Assembly: GCA_900318775.1 (NCBI GenBank)
Contig: ONLY01000021.1
Span: 1-49,958, forward strand
Source: an uncultured Prevotellaceae bacterium
Lineage (GTDB): Bacteria; Bacteroidota; Bacteroidia; Bacteroidales; Bacteroidaceae
Length of the DNA: 49,958 bases
Direction of reading: 5' to 3'
A program made the position numbers and the translations under genes. A model generated the notes under the pieces. It did not search any database. It was not told where the DNA came from and worked only from the letters and a program-made list of their open reading frames with translations. The stretch's first letter is position 1. Each line of letters opens with the position of its first letter. Below, in pieces: positions 25,140-35,969 of the stretch.

Positions 25140-26399
25140 TTATCTGGGTGCCTTCTTATAGTAGTGGAATGCGATGAAGGCATACACAACATTGGGAATC
25201 CATACCGCAATGACTGCGGGGAAGTTGGCGTTGACAGCCAGGCTGGATACAACTGTTTGGAACATGATATAAGCCAATATCAATGCGAGACCGATACCTA
25301 ATGCGATGCCCATTCCGTTCTTGCGTTTCCGAGCAGAAATGGATACGCCGATAATGGTCAGGATGAATGTGGCAAAGGCTGTAGCGCCTCGTTTCCAGTA
25401 TTCCACTTCAAACTGCTGGATATTCGCGAATCCACGTGCTTTCTGCCGCTCGATATGTCGACGTAACTCTGGGGTGGTCATCGTGGTTTCCATATCACGT
25501 GCCATCATGAGGTCCTGGGGCTGTATCTTGATGATAGTATCCAGTTTGTTTCCCGTCTTGACGATTTCCTTCAGTCCTTGTAAGTCGCGTGTCTGATAGC
25601 CTGTGATAATCCAATGATAAGGTTCATAAGATAGCGTGTCATACTGAATGGTCATCGCTTGCAAGTGCTTGACCAGCTTTTTATTCTCAAACTTGTCAAG
25701 CGTGAACTCGTAGCCCGTCTTTTGGCTTTCTTCGTATCGGGCAATATAGGCAATCACTCCTGAATCTACCTCCAATTGCACGTTCGATGCAAAATCTTGT
25801 CGGCCTCGGTTCTTGTATTGATTCTCGAATCGTACACGTTTCACATTTCCTCTGGGAATGATATATGAACCCAAACCGAAATTGAGCATAGCGATAATGC
25901 CGGCAGAAATCATGTATGGCCGCACCAGCCGCCTGAAGCTGGTACCTGTCGATAGCATGGCGATAATTTCAGAGTTGTCAGCCAGTTTGGTCGTGAAGAA
26001 AATCACAGCGATGAACACAAACAGCTGGCTGAACATATTGGAATAGAAGGGGATGAAGTTCAGATAGTAATCGAACAGAATCTCCTCTATAGGCACATCA
26101 TGCTGAAGGAACTTGTCGATATTCTCATTGATGTCAAACACTACCGCGATGCTGATAATGAGAATGATGGAAAAGAAGTATGTGCCGAGAAACTTGCCGA
26201 TGATGTAGCGGTCAAGCCGGGAAACAGGAGAGTGTTCCGCAAGCCATTTAGCGACTTTCGGATATCGTTTTGCCCTGGCACGCCAAGCATGGCGTGCCCG
26301 TTTGCCTGACAGCTTTTTTGCGTTTGCGTTGTCGGCAGTCGTTTCCTCTTCGCTTTGGGGCGAAGCCTCTTTCCCGTTATGTTCTTCCAATGTTGCCAA
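25140..26399 (-). CDS. LptF/LptG-family permease (YjgP/YjgQ)
   Basis: A 419-residue inner-membrane protein of the LPS exporter. After a charged N-terminal extension (about 1-60), the family motif LDRYIIGKFLGTYFFSI begins the first of six predicted helices: three N-terminal (to about residue 180), a periplasmic beta-jellyroll domain (about 190-310), and three C-terminal (RGATAFATFILTIIGVSISARKRKNGMG onward). Bacteroidota usually have separate F and G genes; only one is here, so whether it is F or G cannot be settled. It lies 55 bases after tgt. The N-terminal extension is longer than usual; an internal start would remove it, but no internal ATG is well placed. Confidence 0.9.
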   Translation of the reverse strand: MATLEEHNGKEASPQSEEETTADNANAKKLSGKRARHAWRARAKRYPKVAKWLAEHSPVSRLDRYIIGKFLGTYFFSIILIISIAVVFDINENIDKFLQHDVPIEEILFDYYLNFIPFYSNMFSQLFVFIAVIFFTTKLADNSEIIAMLSTGTSFRRLVRPYMISAGIIAMLNFGLGSYIIPRGNVKRVRFENQYKNRGRQDFASNVQLEVDSGVIAYIARYEESQKTGYEFTLDKFENKKLVKHLQAMTIQYDTLSYEPYHWIITGYQTRDLQGLKEIVKTGNKLDTIIKIQPQDLMMARDMETTMTTPELRRHIERQKARGFANIQQFEVEYWKRGATAFATFILTIIGVSISARKRKNGMGIALGIGLALILAYIMFQTVVSSLAVNANFPAVIAVWIPNVVYAFIAFHYYKKAPR

Positions 26400-26454
26400 A
26401 ACAGATAATCTTTTGCCTTATATATAATAAATGTGTAGCGTCCCTTTCTTGTGT

Positions 26455-27585
26455 TTACAGCCTTCTTCCCAATTCTTCCACCATCTTGGCTTTCCAGATG
26501 CTGAAGTCACCAGCGATGATATGCTGACGCGCTTCACCAACAAGCCAAAGATAGAAGGCCAAGTTGTGGATGGAGGCAATCTGCATGCCCAGCAGCTCTT
26601 GTGCTTTGAAGAGGTGGTGCACATAAGCCTTCGTGTAGGCTGTGTCCACATACGATGTTCCTTCAGGGTCAAGCGGTGAGAAATCGAAGTCCCATTTCTT
26701 GTTGCGCAAGTTGATGGTGCCATGTTTGGTAAATATCTGGGCGTTGCGGCCATTGCGGGTTGGCATCACGCAGTCAAACATGTCCACGCCTCTTTCGATA
26801 GCTTCCAGCAGGTTGATGGGAGTGCCCACCCCCATCAGGTAGCGGGGCTTGTCTTTCGGCAGAATTGCATTCACCACTTCAATCATCTCGTACATCACAT
26901 CCGTAGGCTCTCCTACAGCCAGACCGCCGATGGCATTGCCGTCTGCACCCTTTGATGCCACATTCTCGGCTGCGCGTTTGCGCAAGTCCTTGTAGGTGCA
27001 TCCCTGCACAATAGGAAAGAGGCTCTGCTGGTAGCCATATTTCGGTTCCGTTTCGTTAAAGCGTTTGATGCAGCGGTCCAGCCAGCGTTCTGTCAGCGCC
27101 AGCGATTTCTTTGAGTATTCATAGTCGCTGGTGCCGGGAGGGCACTCGTCGAATGCCATCATGATGTCTGCGCCAATTGAGCGCTCGATATCCATGACTC
27201 CTTCAGGCGTGAAAAAGTGTTTGCTGCCATCAATGTGACTGCGGAACTCTACGCCTTCTTCTTTGATTTTGCGGATGCCTGCCAGAGAGAATACCTGAAA
27301 GCCACCGCTGTCGGTCAGCATCGGACGGTCAAATCCGTTGAACTTATGCAAGCCTCCAGCAGCCTCCAGTACCTCTAGTCCAGGACGGAGATAGAGATGG
27401 TATGTGTTGCCGAGGATGATTTGGGCCTTGATATCGTCTTTCAGTTCATGCAGATGCACGGCCTTTACTGTTGCTTGAGTACCAACGGGCATAAAGATAG
27501 GTGTCTGTATGTCGCCATGGTCTGTGTGGATAAGGCCGGCACGTGCATTCGTCTTCGTGTCGTTATGTTCGAGGGTGAATGTCAT
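26455..27585 (-). CDS. tgt: tRNA-guanine transglycosylase (queuine tRNA-ribosyltransferase)
   Basis: A 376-residue enzyme exchanging guanine 34 for preQ1 in tRNAs with GUN anticodons, such as the tRNA-Asp genes here. The catalytic aspartates are in LTDSGGFQVFS and DCVMPTRNGRNAQIF, and the substrate loop GGLAVGEP is present. Oddly, the C-terminal zinc site is altered: in place of the usual CxCxxC the sequence reads EGTSYVDTAYTKAY, with no cysteine, while the histidine region IHNLAFYLWL remains. I recall the same in other Bacteroidota, so it is probably a lineage trait. It lies 117 bases after lon. Confidence 0.95.
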   Translation of the reverse strand: MTFTLEHNDTKTNARAGLIHTDHGDIQTPIFMPVGTQATVKAVHLHELKDDIKAQIILGNTYHLYLRPGLEVLEAAGGLHKFNGFDRPMLTDSGGFQVFSLAGIRKIKEEGVEFRSHIDGSKHFFTPEGVMDIERSIGADIMMAFDECPPGTSDYEYSKKSLALTERWLDRCIKRFNETEPKYGYQQSLFPIVQGCTYKDLRKRAAENVASKGADGNAIGGLAVGEPTDVMYEMIEVVNAILPKDKPRYLMGVGTPINLLEAIERGVDMFDCVMPTRNGRNAQIFTKHGTINLRNKKWDFDFSPLDPEGTSYVDTAYTKAYVHHLFKAQELLGMQIASIHNLAFYLWLVGEARQHIIAGDFSIWKAKMVEELGRRL

Positions 27586-27640
27586 CTTTCCTTTCTGTAG
27601 CGTTTCAGTTTCTTCTTGTGGAGCTGCTTCCTCTAGACTT

Positions 27641-27694
27641 GCTAGATATACTAGTCTTTCTAGATATACTCGCTTTACTAGATATACTAGCTCC
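27641..27694. repeat. period-18 tandem array, 3 units
   Basis: Three 18-base units with the core CTAGATATACT (27641-27658, 27659-27676, 27677-27694). It lies in the lon-tgt gap, immediately after the lon stop on the minus strand. The core contains CTAG, a rare tetramer in many bacteria. Confidence 0.8.
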
Positions 27695-27702
27695 TATTGT
27701 CT

Positions 27703-30120
27703 TTATATCAGTGCAAAATCCAGCACATCCTTCACATTCTCCACATAGTGGAATTCAACACCCTTCACATATTTAGCTGGAATATCCTCAATGTTCTTCC
27801 TGTTTTCGTGGCAAATGAGGATATCTGTGATACCGGCACGTTTGGCGGCCAGAATCTTTTCCTTGATACCACCCACAGGAAGCACCTTGCCACGGAGTGT
27901 GATTTCACCCGTCATAGCAATGTTCTTGCGCACCTTGCGTTTAGTGATGGCACTTGCCAGCGAGGTGGCAATGGTGATGCCTGCCGATGGCCCGTCTTTA
28001 GGTGTAGCGCCTTCAGGCACATGGATGTGGATATTATGGTTTTCGAAGAAATCGGGCGTGATGCCGATGATGTCGCAATGTTCCTTCAGATACTGCAAGG
28101 CAATCGTGGCAGACTCCTTCATTACATCGCCGAGATTACCGGTCAAGCCGAGCTTGCCGCCCTTGCCGTTGTCGATAGAAGTCTCGATAAAGAGGATTTC
28201 TCCGCCTACGCTTGTCCAAGCCAGTCCTGTGACTACACCATAATAGTCGTTGCCTTGATACTTGTCACGGCTGAAAGGCTCGGTGCCCAGATATTCCTTG
28301 ATGTCTCCCACCTTCAGCTCACTCTTTGGCAAAACGCCCTCTTTGGCATATTGGAGTGTAACCTTTCGGAGCACCTTGTTGATTTTCTTGTCAAGGTCAC
28401 GCACTCCAGACTCTCGGGTATAATCTTCTATGATTTTCTCGATGGCAGCCTTTGAAATCTTCACGCCGCTATCTTTCATTCCAAGGTTGTCCAGTTCCTG
28501 AGGCACAAGATGGCGCTTCGCAATCTCAATCTTTTCCTCCGTCAGATAGCCACTTACTTCAATAAGCTCCATACGGTCGAGCAGGGGAGCGGGAATGGTT
28601 GAAATGTTGTTGGCTGTGGCAATGAACATCACTTTCGAGAGGTCGTAATCTGTGTCCAGATAGTTGTCGTGGAAAGCAATGTTTTGCTCTGGGTCAAGCA
28701 CTTCCAGCAAGGCCGATGCAGGATCGCCGTGGTTCGTGTTCTGCGTCACCTTGTCAATCTCGTCGAGAATGAACACAGGATTGCTGCTGCCTGCTTTCTT
28801 GATATTCTTGATGATTTGTCCGGCCATAGCACCCACATACGTGCGGCGGTGTCCACGAATCTCTGCTTCGTCGTGCAAGCCGCCCAGCGACATGCGCACA
28901 TACTTGCGCTTCATGGCCTTCGCAATGCTCTTGCCCAGCGAGGTTTTACCCACACCTGGAGGGCCATACAGGCAGATGATGGGGCTTTTGAAGTCGCCTC
29001 TCATTTTCAGCACAGCCAAGTGCTCAATGATGCGCTCCTTCACTTTCTCCATGCCATAGTGGTCCTTGTTCAGCACCTTCTCCGCATTGCTCAGGTTGAG
29101 GTTGTCCTTTGTGTATTCGCCCCAAGGCAACTCAAGCATGGTCTTTGCCCAGGTATATTCTGTTTGGTAGTCAGGAGTGTGGTTGCCCATGTGCGACATT
29201 TTGTCCAAAGCTTCTTCAAATGCTTTGCTTGCAGCACTGCTCCACTTTTTTTTCTTGCCTTCTGCCCTCAGCGTCGTAATTTCATCTTCACCTTTCTCTC
29301 CCAGTTGCTCCTGAATCGTTTCCATCTCCTGGCGCAAGAAGTATTCCTTATGCTGCTTGTCCAGCTCCTCACGTGTGCGCATCTGCAAATCCATCTTCAA
29401 CGCCATATACTGATATTCGCGTTGCAGAATGCCGAGCAGGCGGTAGGCGCGGTCAAACAAATTGTTCTCTTCCAGCAGCACGATGCGTTCCTTGTTGCTG
29501 ATGTTCAGGTTGCTGCAGATGAAATTGATGATAAGTGTCTTGTCCGTGATGTTATTGAGCGCAAAAGCTGAGCCAACAGTCTGCTCATTTGTGCGCATAA
29601 GCTTGATGGCAGTCTCTCGGCAAGTGTCCACAATGGCCATGTATTCGCGGTTGCCCCGTTCGGGGACATCCTCTGGGTAAATCTCCACATGGCCCACATT
29701 GTAATTTCCGTTCCACTCCATGTCAATCAGGCGGGCACGTGTGTAGCCTTGAATCAATGCAGTTTTGCTTCCATCTGGAAGCTTGATGATTTTCTGTACC
29801 TTGCCAATCACACCTGTGTGATACAGCTGTTCGTAGTCAGGTTCATCGGCAGCATCATCTACCTGAGAGAATACAGCAATAGGGGAATTCTTCTTTTGTG
29901 CCTCCTTCAGAAGTTTGAATGACGAATCTCTGCCAATCGATACGGGCACCATGGTCTCAGGGAAGAGCATGATGCCGCGCAGTGGCAGAACGGAGATAAC
30001 TTTTTCGGGTGAAATCTCCTGCTCCAAGTTTCCTGCCGAAGGATTGTCTATGCTGGTGATGAAACTGATTTTGCCTTCTACGTGGCCTTCATCTATAATC
30101 TCGTCTAAATTGAAATCCAT
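27703..30120 (-). CDS. lon: ATP-dependent protease Lon
   Basis: About 805 residues from MDFNLDEIIDEG. N-terminal substrate domain (SVLPLRGIMLFPETMVPVSIGR, about 43-64), AAA+ domain with Walker A GPPGVGKTSLGKS and Walker B VFILDEID, then the proteolytic domain with the catalytic serine in PKDGPSAGIT and its lysine in GKVLPVGGIKEKILAAK. It degrades misfolded and regulatory proteins in the cytoplasm. The frame is open to 30198, but the extension overlaps the likely promoter and is not Lon-like, so the ATG at 30118-30120 is chosen. First gene of the lon-tgt-lptF/G-helicase run. Confidence 0.96.
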   Translation of the reverse strand: MDFNLDEIIDEGHVEGKISFITSIDNPSAGNLEQEISPEKVISVLPLRGIMLFPETMVPVSIGRDSSFKLLKEAQKKNSPIAVFSQVDDAADEPDYEQLYHTGVIGKVQKIIKLPDGSKTALIQGYTRARLIDMEWNGNYNVGHVEIYPEDVPERGNREYMAIVDTCRETAIKLMRTNEQTVGSAFALNNITDKTLIINFICSNLNISNKERIVLLEENNLFDRAYRLLGILQREYQYMALKMDLQMRTREELDKQHKEYFLRQEMETIQEQLGEKGEDEITTLRAEGKKKKWSSAASKAFEEALDKMSHMGNHTPDYQTEYTWAKTMLELPWGEYTKDNLNLSNAEKVLNKDHYGMEKVKERIIEHLAVLKMRGDFKSPIICLYGPPGVGKTSLGKSIAKAMKRKYVRMSLGGLHDEAEIRGHRRTYVGAMAGQIIKNIKKAGSSNPVFILDEIDKVTQNTNHGDPASALLEVLDPEQNIAFHDNYLDTDYDLSKVMFIATANNISTIPAPLLDRMELIEVSGYLTEEKIEIAKRHLVPQELDNLGMKDSGVKISKAAIEKIIEDYTRESGVRDLDKKINKVLRKVTLQYAKEGVLPKSELKVGDIKEYLGTEPFSRDKYQGNDYYGVVTGLAWTSVGGEILFIETSIDNGKGGKLGLTGNLGDVMKESATIALQYLKEHCDIIGITPDFFENHNIHIHVPEGATPKDGPSAGITIATSLASAITKRKVRKNIAMTGEITLRGKVLPVGGIKEKILAAKRAGITDILICHENRKNIEDIPAKYVKGVEFHYVENVKDVLDFALI

Positions 30121-30164
30121 CTTCAAAATCGGTTCTCTTAATTCTAAATAAGCTAAAAACGGTG

Positions 30165-30172
30165 CAAAGTTA
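30165..30172 (-). promoter_or_regulatory. probable lon promoter -7 box
   Basis: CAAAGTTA on plus, TAACTTTG on minus, 44 bases before the lon start. A consensus -33 TTTG is not seen. Confidence 0.5.
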
Positions 30173-30364
30173 AGAAAAAAGACTGAACTACACATCATTT
30201 ATATAGGTAAACTTGCGCAAGGCACCGAACTCTCCTCTCAACTTTTTCAGCCAAGTTGTATGCTCTTGGAGTGTCATAATAATATATAAATAAGTTGGAT
30301 TTCTGCAATAGTGTAAGAAAAATGAAACGAAATTCTTACACTTTGCAATATTTTTACCGCTTTT

Positions 30365-30398
30365 TTTGTGATTGTTATCGAAATAAATTGTACCTTTG
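30365..30398 (+). promoter_or_regulatory. asnA promoter
   Basis: TACCTTTG at 30391-30398 is an exact -7 box; TTTG at 30365-30368 lies 22 bases upstream, slightly long. The position excludes translation from the ATG at 30396 and supports the start at 30465. Confidence 0.65.
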
Positions 30399-30464
30399 CA
30401 TCGCTTTCGGCAAAGAATCGTCGTTGGCATGACAAAGAAAAAGCATAAACTGCATAAGAAAAAA

Positions 30465-31502
30465 ATGAGTAAACTCATTAAGGTAGAGGGTTACAAGCAG
30501 CTGCTTGACCCCATACAGACGGAATTGGGCATTAAGCAAATCAAGGATTTTTTTCAGGCCAATCTTTCCACCGCATTGCGTTTGCGCCGTGTGACGGCGC
30601 CTTTGTTCGTGATGCGCGGATTGGGATTGAACGATGACTTGAACGGTGTGGAGCGCCCCGTTTCGTTCCCCATCATGGATATGGGCGACCAAGTAGCCGA
30701 AGTGGTACATTCATTGGCTAAGTGGAAGCGTGTGATGTTGGGGGAATATGGTATCCAGCCGGGCTACGGACTTTACACAGACATGAATGCCATCCGCGGT
30801 GATGAAGAACTGGACAACACACACTCTCTGTATGTTGACCAATGGGACTGGGAGCGCACGATTCGCCCCGAGGACCGCAATCTCGCATTTTTGAAAAAGA
30901 TTGTCCGCGACATCTATGCCGCCATCATGCGTACAGAATACCTGGTGTGCGAATCCTATCCGCAAATCAAGCCATTCTTGCCTGAAGAGATACATTTCAT
31001 CCATTCGGAAGAGCTTCTGCAGCAGTATCCCGACCTCACTCCCAAACAGCGTGAGGACGCTATTTGCAAGAAGTACGGAGCTGTGTTCATTATGGGCATC
31101 GGAGGCAAGCTCAGCGATGGAGAAAAGCACGACGGGCGCGCACCCGACTATGATGACTGGAGCACGCCTAACGAGGAAGGCTACAAGGGACTGAATGGCG
31201 ACATTCTCATTTGGTATCCTGTTCTCAACCGCAGCATCGAGCTCAGTTCTATGGGCATTCGTGTGGACAAGGAAGCCTTGCTTCGTCAACTTGAACTTGA
31301 AAATAAGAAGGAGCGTCTCAATCTCTTCTTCCATAAGAAGTTAATGAATGACGAACTTCCTTTGTCTGTAGGTGGTGGCATTGGCCAGAGCCGTCTCTGT
31401 ATGGTGCTTCTCCATAAGGCTCATGTAGGTGAGATTCAAGCCTCCATTTGGCCTGAAGAGATGCGCAAGGAATGTATCGCAACAGGCATGCCTCTTATCT
31501 GA
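30465..31502 (+). CDS. asnA: aspartate-ammonia ligase (asparagine synthetase A)
   Basis: About 345 residues from MSKLIKVEGYKQLLDPIQ. It makes asparagine from aspartate and ammonia with ATP going to AMP, using a class II tRNA-synthetase-like fold. Recognisable segments are NLSTALRLRRVTAPLF, VDQWDWERTI, DILIWYPVLNRSIELSSMGIRVD and the final GGGIGQSRLCMVLLHKAHVGEIQASIWP (motif 3 arginine). The upstream in-frame ATG at 30429 adds a Lys/His-rich leader and is less likely. Single gene with its own promoter and terminator. Confidence 0.95.
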   Translation: MSKLIKVEGYKQLLDPIQTELGIKQIKDFFQANLSTALRLRRVTAPLFVMRGLGLNDDLNGVERPVSFPIMDMGDQVAEVVHSLAKWKRVMLGEYGIQPGYGLYTDMNAIRGDEELDNTHSLYVDQWDWERTIRPEDRNLAFLKKIVRDIYAAIMRTEYLVCESYPQIKPFLPEEIHFIHSEELLQQYPDLTPKQREDAICKKYGAVFIMGIGGKLSDGEKHDGRAPDYDDWSTPNEEGYKGLNGDILIWYPVLNRSIELSSMGIRVDKEALLRQLELENKKERLNLFFHKKLMNDELPLSVGGGIGQSRLCMVLLHKAHVGEIQASIWPEEMRKECIATGMPLI

Positions 31503-31528
31503 GAAACCTTATCATCTTAAATTTAGAT

Positions 31529-31562
31529 AGCCCTCGCACCATCATGATGTGGGGGCTTTTTG
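31529..31562 (+). terminator. asnA terminator
   Basis: AGCCC ... GGGCT outer stem with an inner ATCATGAT dyad and small bulges (31529-31556), followed by TTTTTG, 27 bases after the stop codon. Confidence 0.65.
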
Positions 31563-31640
31563 TTTTTTCTCTTAAGCTTCGGGGTTCAATCGCAATAGGC
31601 AGCCCATGATGGGGCTCAATACGCAGTCTGCAGGGCACAC

Positions 31641-31755
31641 GCACCCTATGCTACAAGTGTTATGTGCCTTGTGCCGCGTTTGTAACATGCCCTATGTTAC
31701 ACTTGTAACACGCCTTGTGTTGCATTTGTAACACACCGTATGTTGCACTTGTAAC
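31641..31755. repeat. period-23 tandem array, 5 units
   Basis: Five 23-base units starting at 31641, 31664, 31687, 31710 and 31733. The last three share TGTTRCAYTTGTAAC. Units are adjacent, without spacers, so this is not a CRISPR. It lies in the 590-base asnA-ligA gap, where I see no gene. Confidence 0.85.
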
Positions 31756-31785
31756 ACAAGGCGGCGTTAGAGTGTCACAAAAAGG

Positions 31786-31805
31786 GAGCCTCGGCGGCTC
31801 TTTTT
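31786..31805 (+). terminator. orphan hairpin with T run
   Basis: GAGCC-TCGGC-GGCTC followed by TTTTT. On the minus strand the same stem is followed by CCTTTTTG, so it could work both ways. No gene in the asnA-ligA gap accounts for it; it follows the period-23 array by 30 bases. Confidence 0.5.
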
Positions 31806-32026
31806 CTGCTCCCTCAATAAGTGTGGCTTCAATATTAGTGTGCCGTTGCATTGTTCTGCGTTGCAGCTTCTCAAGCACAAATAGGTAAGGTGAAGAAAAA
31901 TCACACTATAATTCTTTTCGTCCAATCGAAATGATGTGTGATTTTCGCAACTCATCACCGGCATAAGTCTCAGCGGAGTGTTCTGATGTTTTTTCGTAGC
32001 TTTTACTACTGAATATAGAATGAAAA

Positions 32027-32070
32027 AGACTCATCAATTTTTGGTGAGTCTATTTTTTATTGTACTTTTG
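32027..32070 (+). promoter_or_regulatory. ligA promoter overlapped by a hairpin
   Basis: TTTG at 32040-32043, a 19-base spacer and TACTTTTG at 32063-32070, 24 bases before the start codon. A 9-pair stem (32027-32035 with 32043-32051, one G-U) encloses the -33 box and is followed by ATTTTTTATT, so the same bases also look like a terminator for transcripts arriving from upstream. Confidence 0.75.
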
Positions 32071-32082
32071 CAACAGAAATAG

Positions 32083-34101
<2,019 letters not shown>

Positions 34102-34181
34102 TGGTATTGAACTTGTAATGCTGCATGGGGGCTTGGTTTGGTTCTTTTTTATTCATGGAAAGTGCTTTTTTTGACTAAAAA

Positions 34182-34212
34182 TTTCCTAAATCAAAATAAA
34201 TCAGTACCTTTG
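34182..34212 (+). promoter_or_regulatory. promoter of the glycogen genes
   Basis: TTTC at 34182-34185 (near TTTG), a 19-base spacer and TACCTTTG at 34205-34212, 44 bases before the start of the glycogen synthase gene. Confidence 0.7.
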
Positions 34213-34256
34213 CAGCGGATTCAGTAGAATAGATTGTAGCATTTAAATCCAATAAG

Positions 34257-35936
34257 ATGACTAAGAAGACACAAGAACCGCACTATATATTTGAATCAAG
34301 CTGGGAAGTATGCAATAAGGTTGGCGGTATTTATACGGTACTATCAACGCGCGCTAAGACGCTGCAAGAAAAACATACAGACAAGGTGTTCTTTATTGGC
34401 CCCGACTTTTGGACAGGTAAGAAGAACCCTCTTTTCAAGGAAAGTAAGACATTGCTTGCTAAGTGGCGGAAGAGCGCTTTGGAATATGATGGCATTTCCA
34501 TGCGTTTGGGACGCTGGCAAATACCGGGTGAACCCATTGCCATCTTGGTGGACTTCAAGCCTTTTTTTGAGCAGCGTGATGAGATATTCGGCTGGGCATG
34601 GGAGAATTTTCGCGTGAACTCTCTAAATGCTTATGGCGACTATGATGAAAGTATCGTATTCTCGTGGGCTGCTGGCAAAGTGGTGGAGAGCTTCTACAAA
34701 TTCTTTGGTCTTTCAAAAGAGGACAACGTGGTGCTCCAAGCGCACGAATGGCAGACTTGTTTGGCTGCTCTTTATGTGAGAAAATATGTGCCAGAGGTTG
34801 CTACCATTTTCACAACTCATGCTACAACAATTGGACGCTCTATTGCGGGCAATAACAAGCCGCTTTATGACCATTTGCCAGCATATAATGGCGACCAAAT
34901 GGCTTGTGAGTTGAATGTGGAGTCAAAACATTCGGTGGAAAAGCAGGCTGCATGGAATGTAGATTGCTTTACAACTGTGAGTGAGATTACAGGACGGGAA
35001 TGTGCGGAGCTGCTTGACAAACCGGCTGACGAGATTCTGATGAATGGTTTTGAGAATGACTTTGTGCCTTCGCCTGCGACAAAATTCAATGCGGCACGTA
35101 AGGCGGCTCGCCAGACTTTGCTGAAGGTTGCCAACACCCTGATGGGAACTGAATTGAACGATGACACTATTATTATAAGTACTGGTGGCAGATACGAATA
35201 CCAGAATAAAGGCATCAATGTGTATGTTGATGCCTTGAATCGTTTGCGCTGGGATGACCGCTTGGACCGAAACGTGTTGGCTTTTGTGATGGTGCCTGCC
35301 TGGATGAAAGAGGCGCGTGAGGATTTGAAGGCTGCATTGTCTAACAAGAAGTACAATCCTGTTGAGGCTGGTGCTATCGGTGATCCTCGCATCACGCATG
35401 TGCTCCATGAACAGGACAGTGACAAGGTGCTGGGACAAATGAATTGGCTTGATATGCATAACCGTCCAGAAGACAAGGTGAAGGTCATCTTTGTGCCGTG
35501 CTATCTGGATGGGAATGATGGCATCTTCAATATGCACTATTACGATTTGCTTATTGGCAACGATTTGACGGTGTTCCCATCTTACTATGAGCCTTGGGGA
35601 TATACCCCAACAGAGTCTGTGGCCTTCCATGTGCCCTGCATCACGACAGACCTGGCCGGCTTTGGCTTGTGGGCCAATAGTTTGAAAGGTGGCCCTAGCG
35701 AAATTGAGGATGGCGTGAAGACGGTGCATCGTTCTGACTATAACTTTGATGAAGTGAGCGATACAATTCGCGACACGATTCTGCATTTCTCGCAGATGGA
35801 CAAGGCGCAGGTAAACGCAGCTCGCAAGCATGCGGAGAAGGTTGCGGAGAAGGCGTTGTGGAAGCATTTCATCAAGTACTACTACAAGGCATACAATAAG
35901 GCTCTCGCAAAACGCGATGAGCGTGTGAAACGATAA
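34257..35936 (+). CDS. glycogen synthase, GT3 (eukaryote-like) family
   Basis: A 559-residue glycosyltransferase adding glucose from a nucleotide sugar to glycogen. The opening YIFESSWEVCNKVGGIYTVLS matches the GT3 pattern of fungal and animal glycogen synthases (FExxxEVxNxVGGIYxV) rather than the KTGGL motif of bacterial GlgA (GT5). Further GT3 features are HATTIGRSIAGNN, ESKHSVEKQAAWNVDCFTTVSEIT and the C-terminal donor-site stretch VFPSYYEPWGYTPTES. It lies 33 bases before glgP, so synthesis and breakdown are probably co-transcribed. Confidence 0.88.
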   Translation: MTKKTQEPHYIFESSWEVCNKVGGIYTVLSTRAKTLQEKHTDKVFFIGPDFWTGKKNPLFKESKTLLAKWRKSALEYDGISMRLGRWQIPGEPIAILVDFKPFFEQRDEIFGWAWENFRVNSLNAYGDYDESIVFSWAAGKVVESFYKFFGLSKEDNVVLQAHEWQTCLAALYVRKYVPEVATIFTTHATTIGRSIAGNNKPLYDHLPAYNGDQMACELNVESKHSVEKQAAWNVDCFTTVSEITGRECAELLDKPADEILMNGFENDFVPSPATKFNAARKAARQTLLKVANTLMGTELNDDTIIISTGGRYEYQNKGINVYVDALNRLRWDDRLDRNVLAFVMVPAWMKEAREDLKAALSNKKYNPVEAGAIGDPRITHVLHEQDSDKVLGQMNWLDMHNRPEDKVKVIFVPCYLDGNDGIFNMHYYDLLIGNDLTVFPSYYEPWGYTPTESVAFHVPCITTDLAGFGLWANSLKGGPSEIEDGVKTVHRSDYNFDEVSDTIRDTILHFSQMDKAQVNAARKHAEKVAEKALWKHFIKYYYKAYNKALAKRDERVKR

Positions 35937-35969
35937 ACATTAAAAATCATTCAATAACACTTATTTTTT

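Noticed and set aside
30121..30198. Longer N-terminus for lon
   Set aside because: The extra 26 codons run across the likely promoter (30165-30172) and are hydrophobic and unlike Lon.
30396..30464. Upstream start for asnA giving a 23-residue extension
   Set aside because: The ATG at 30396 lies within the -7 box of the promoter, and the AsnA family begins near MSKLI.
31641..31755. Possible CRISPR array
   Set aside because: Units are 23 bases and directly adjacent with no spacers, and no cas genes are nearby.
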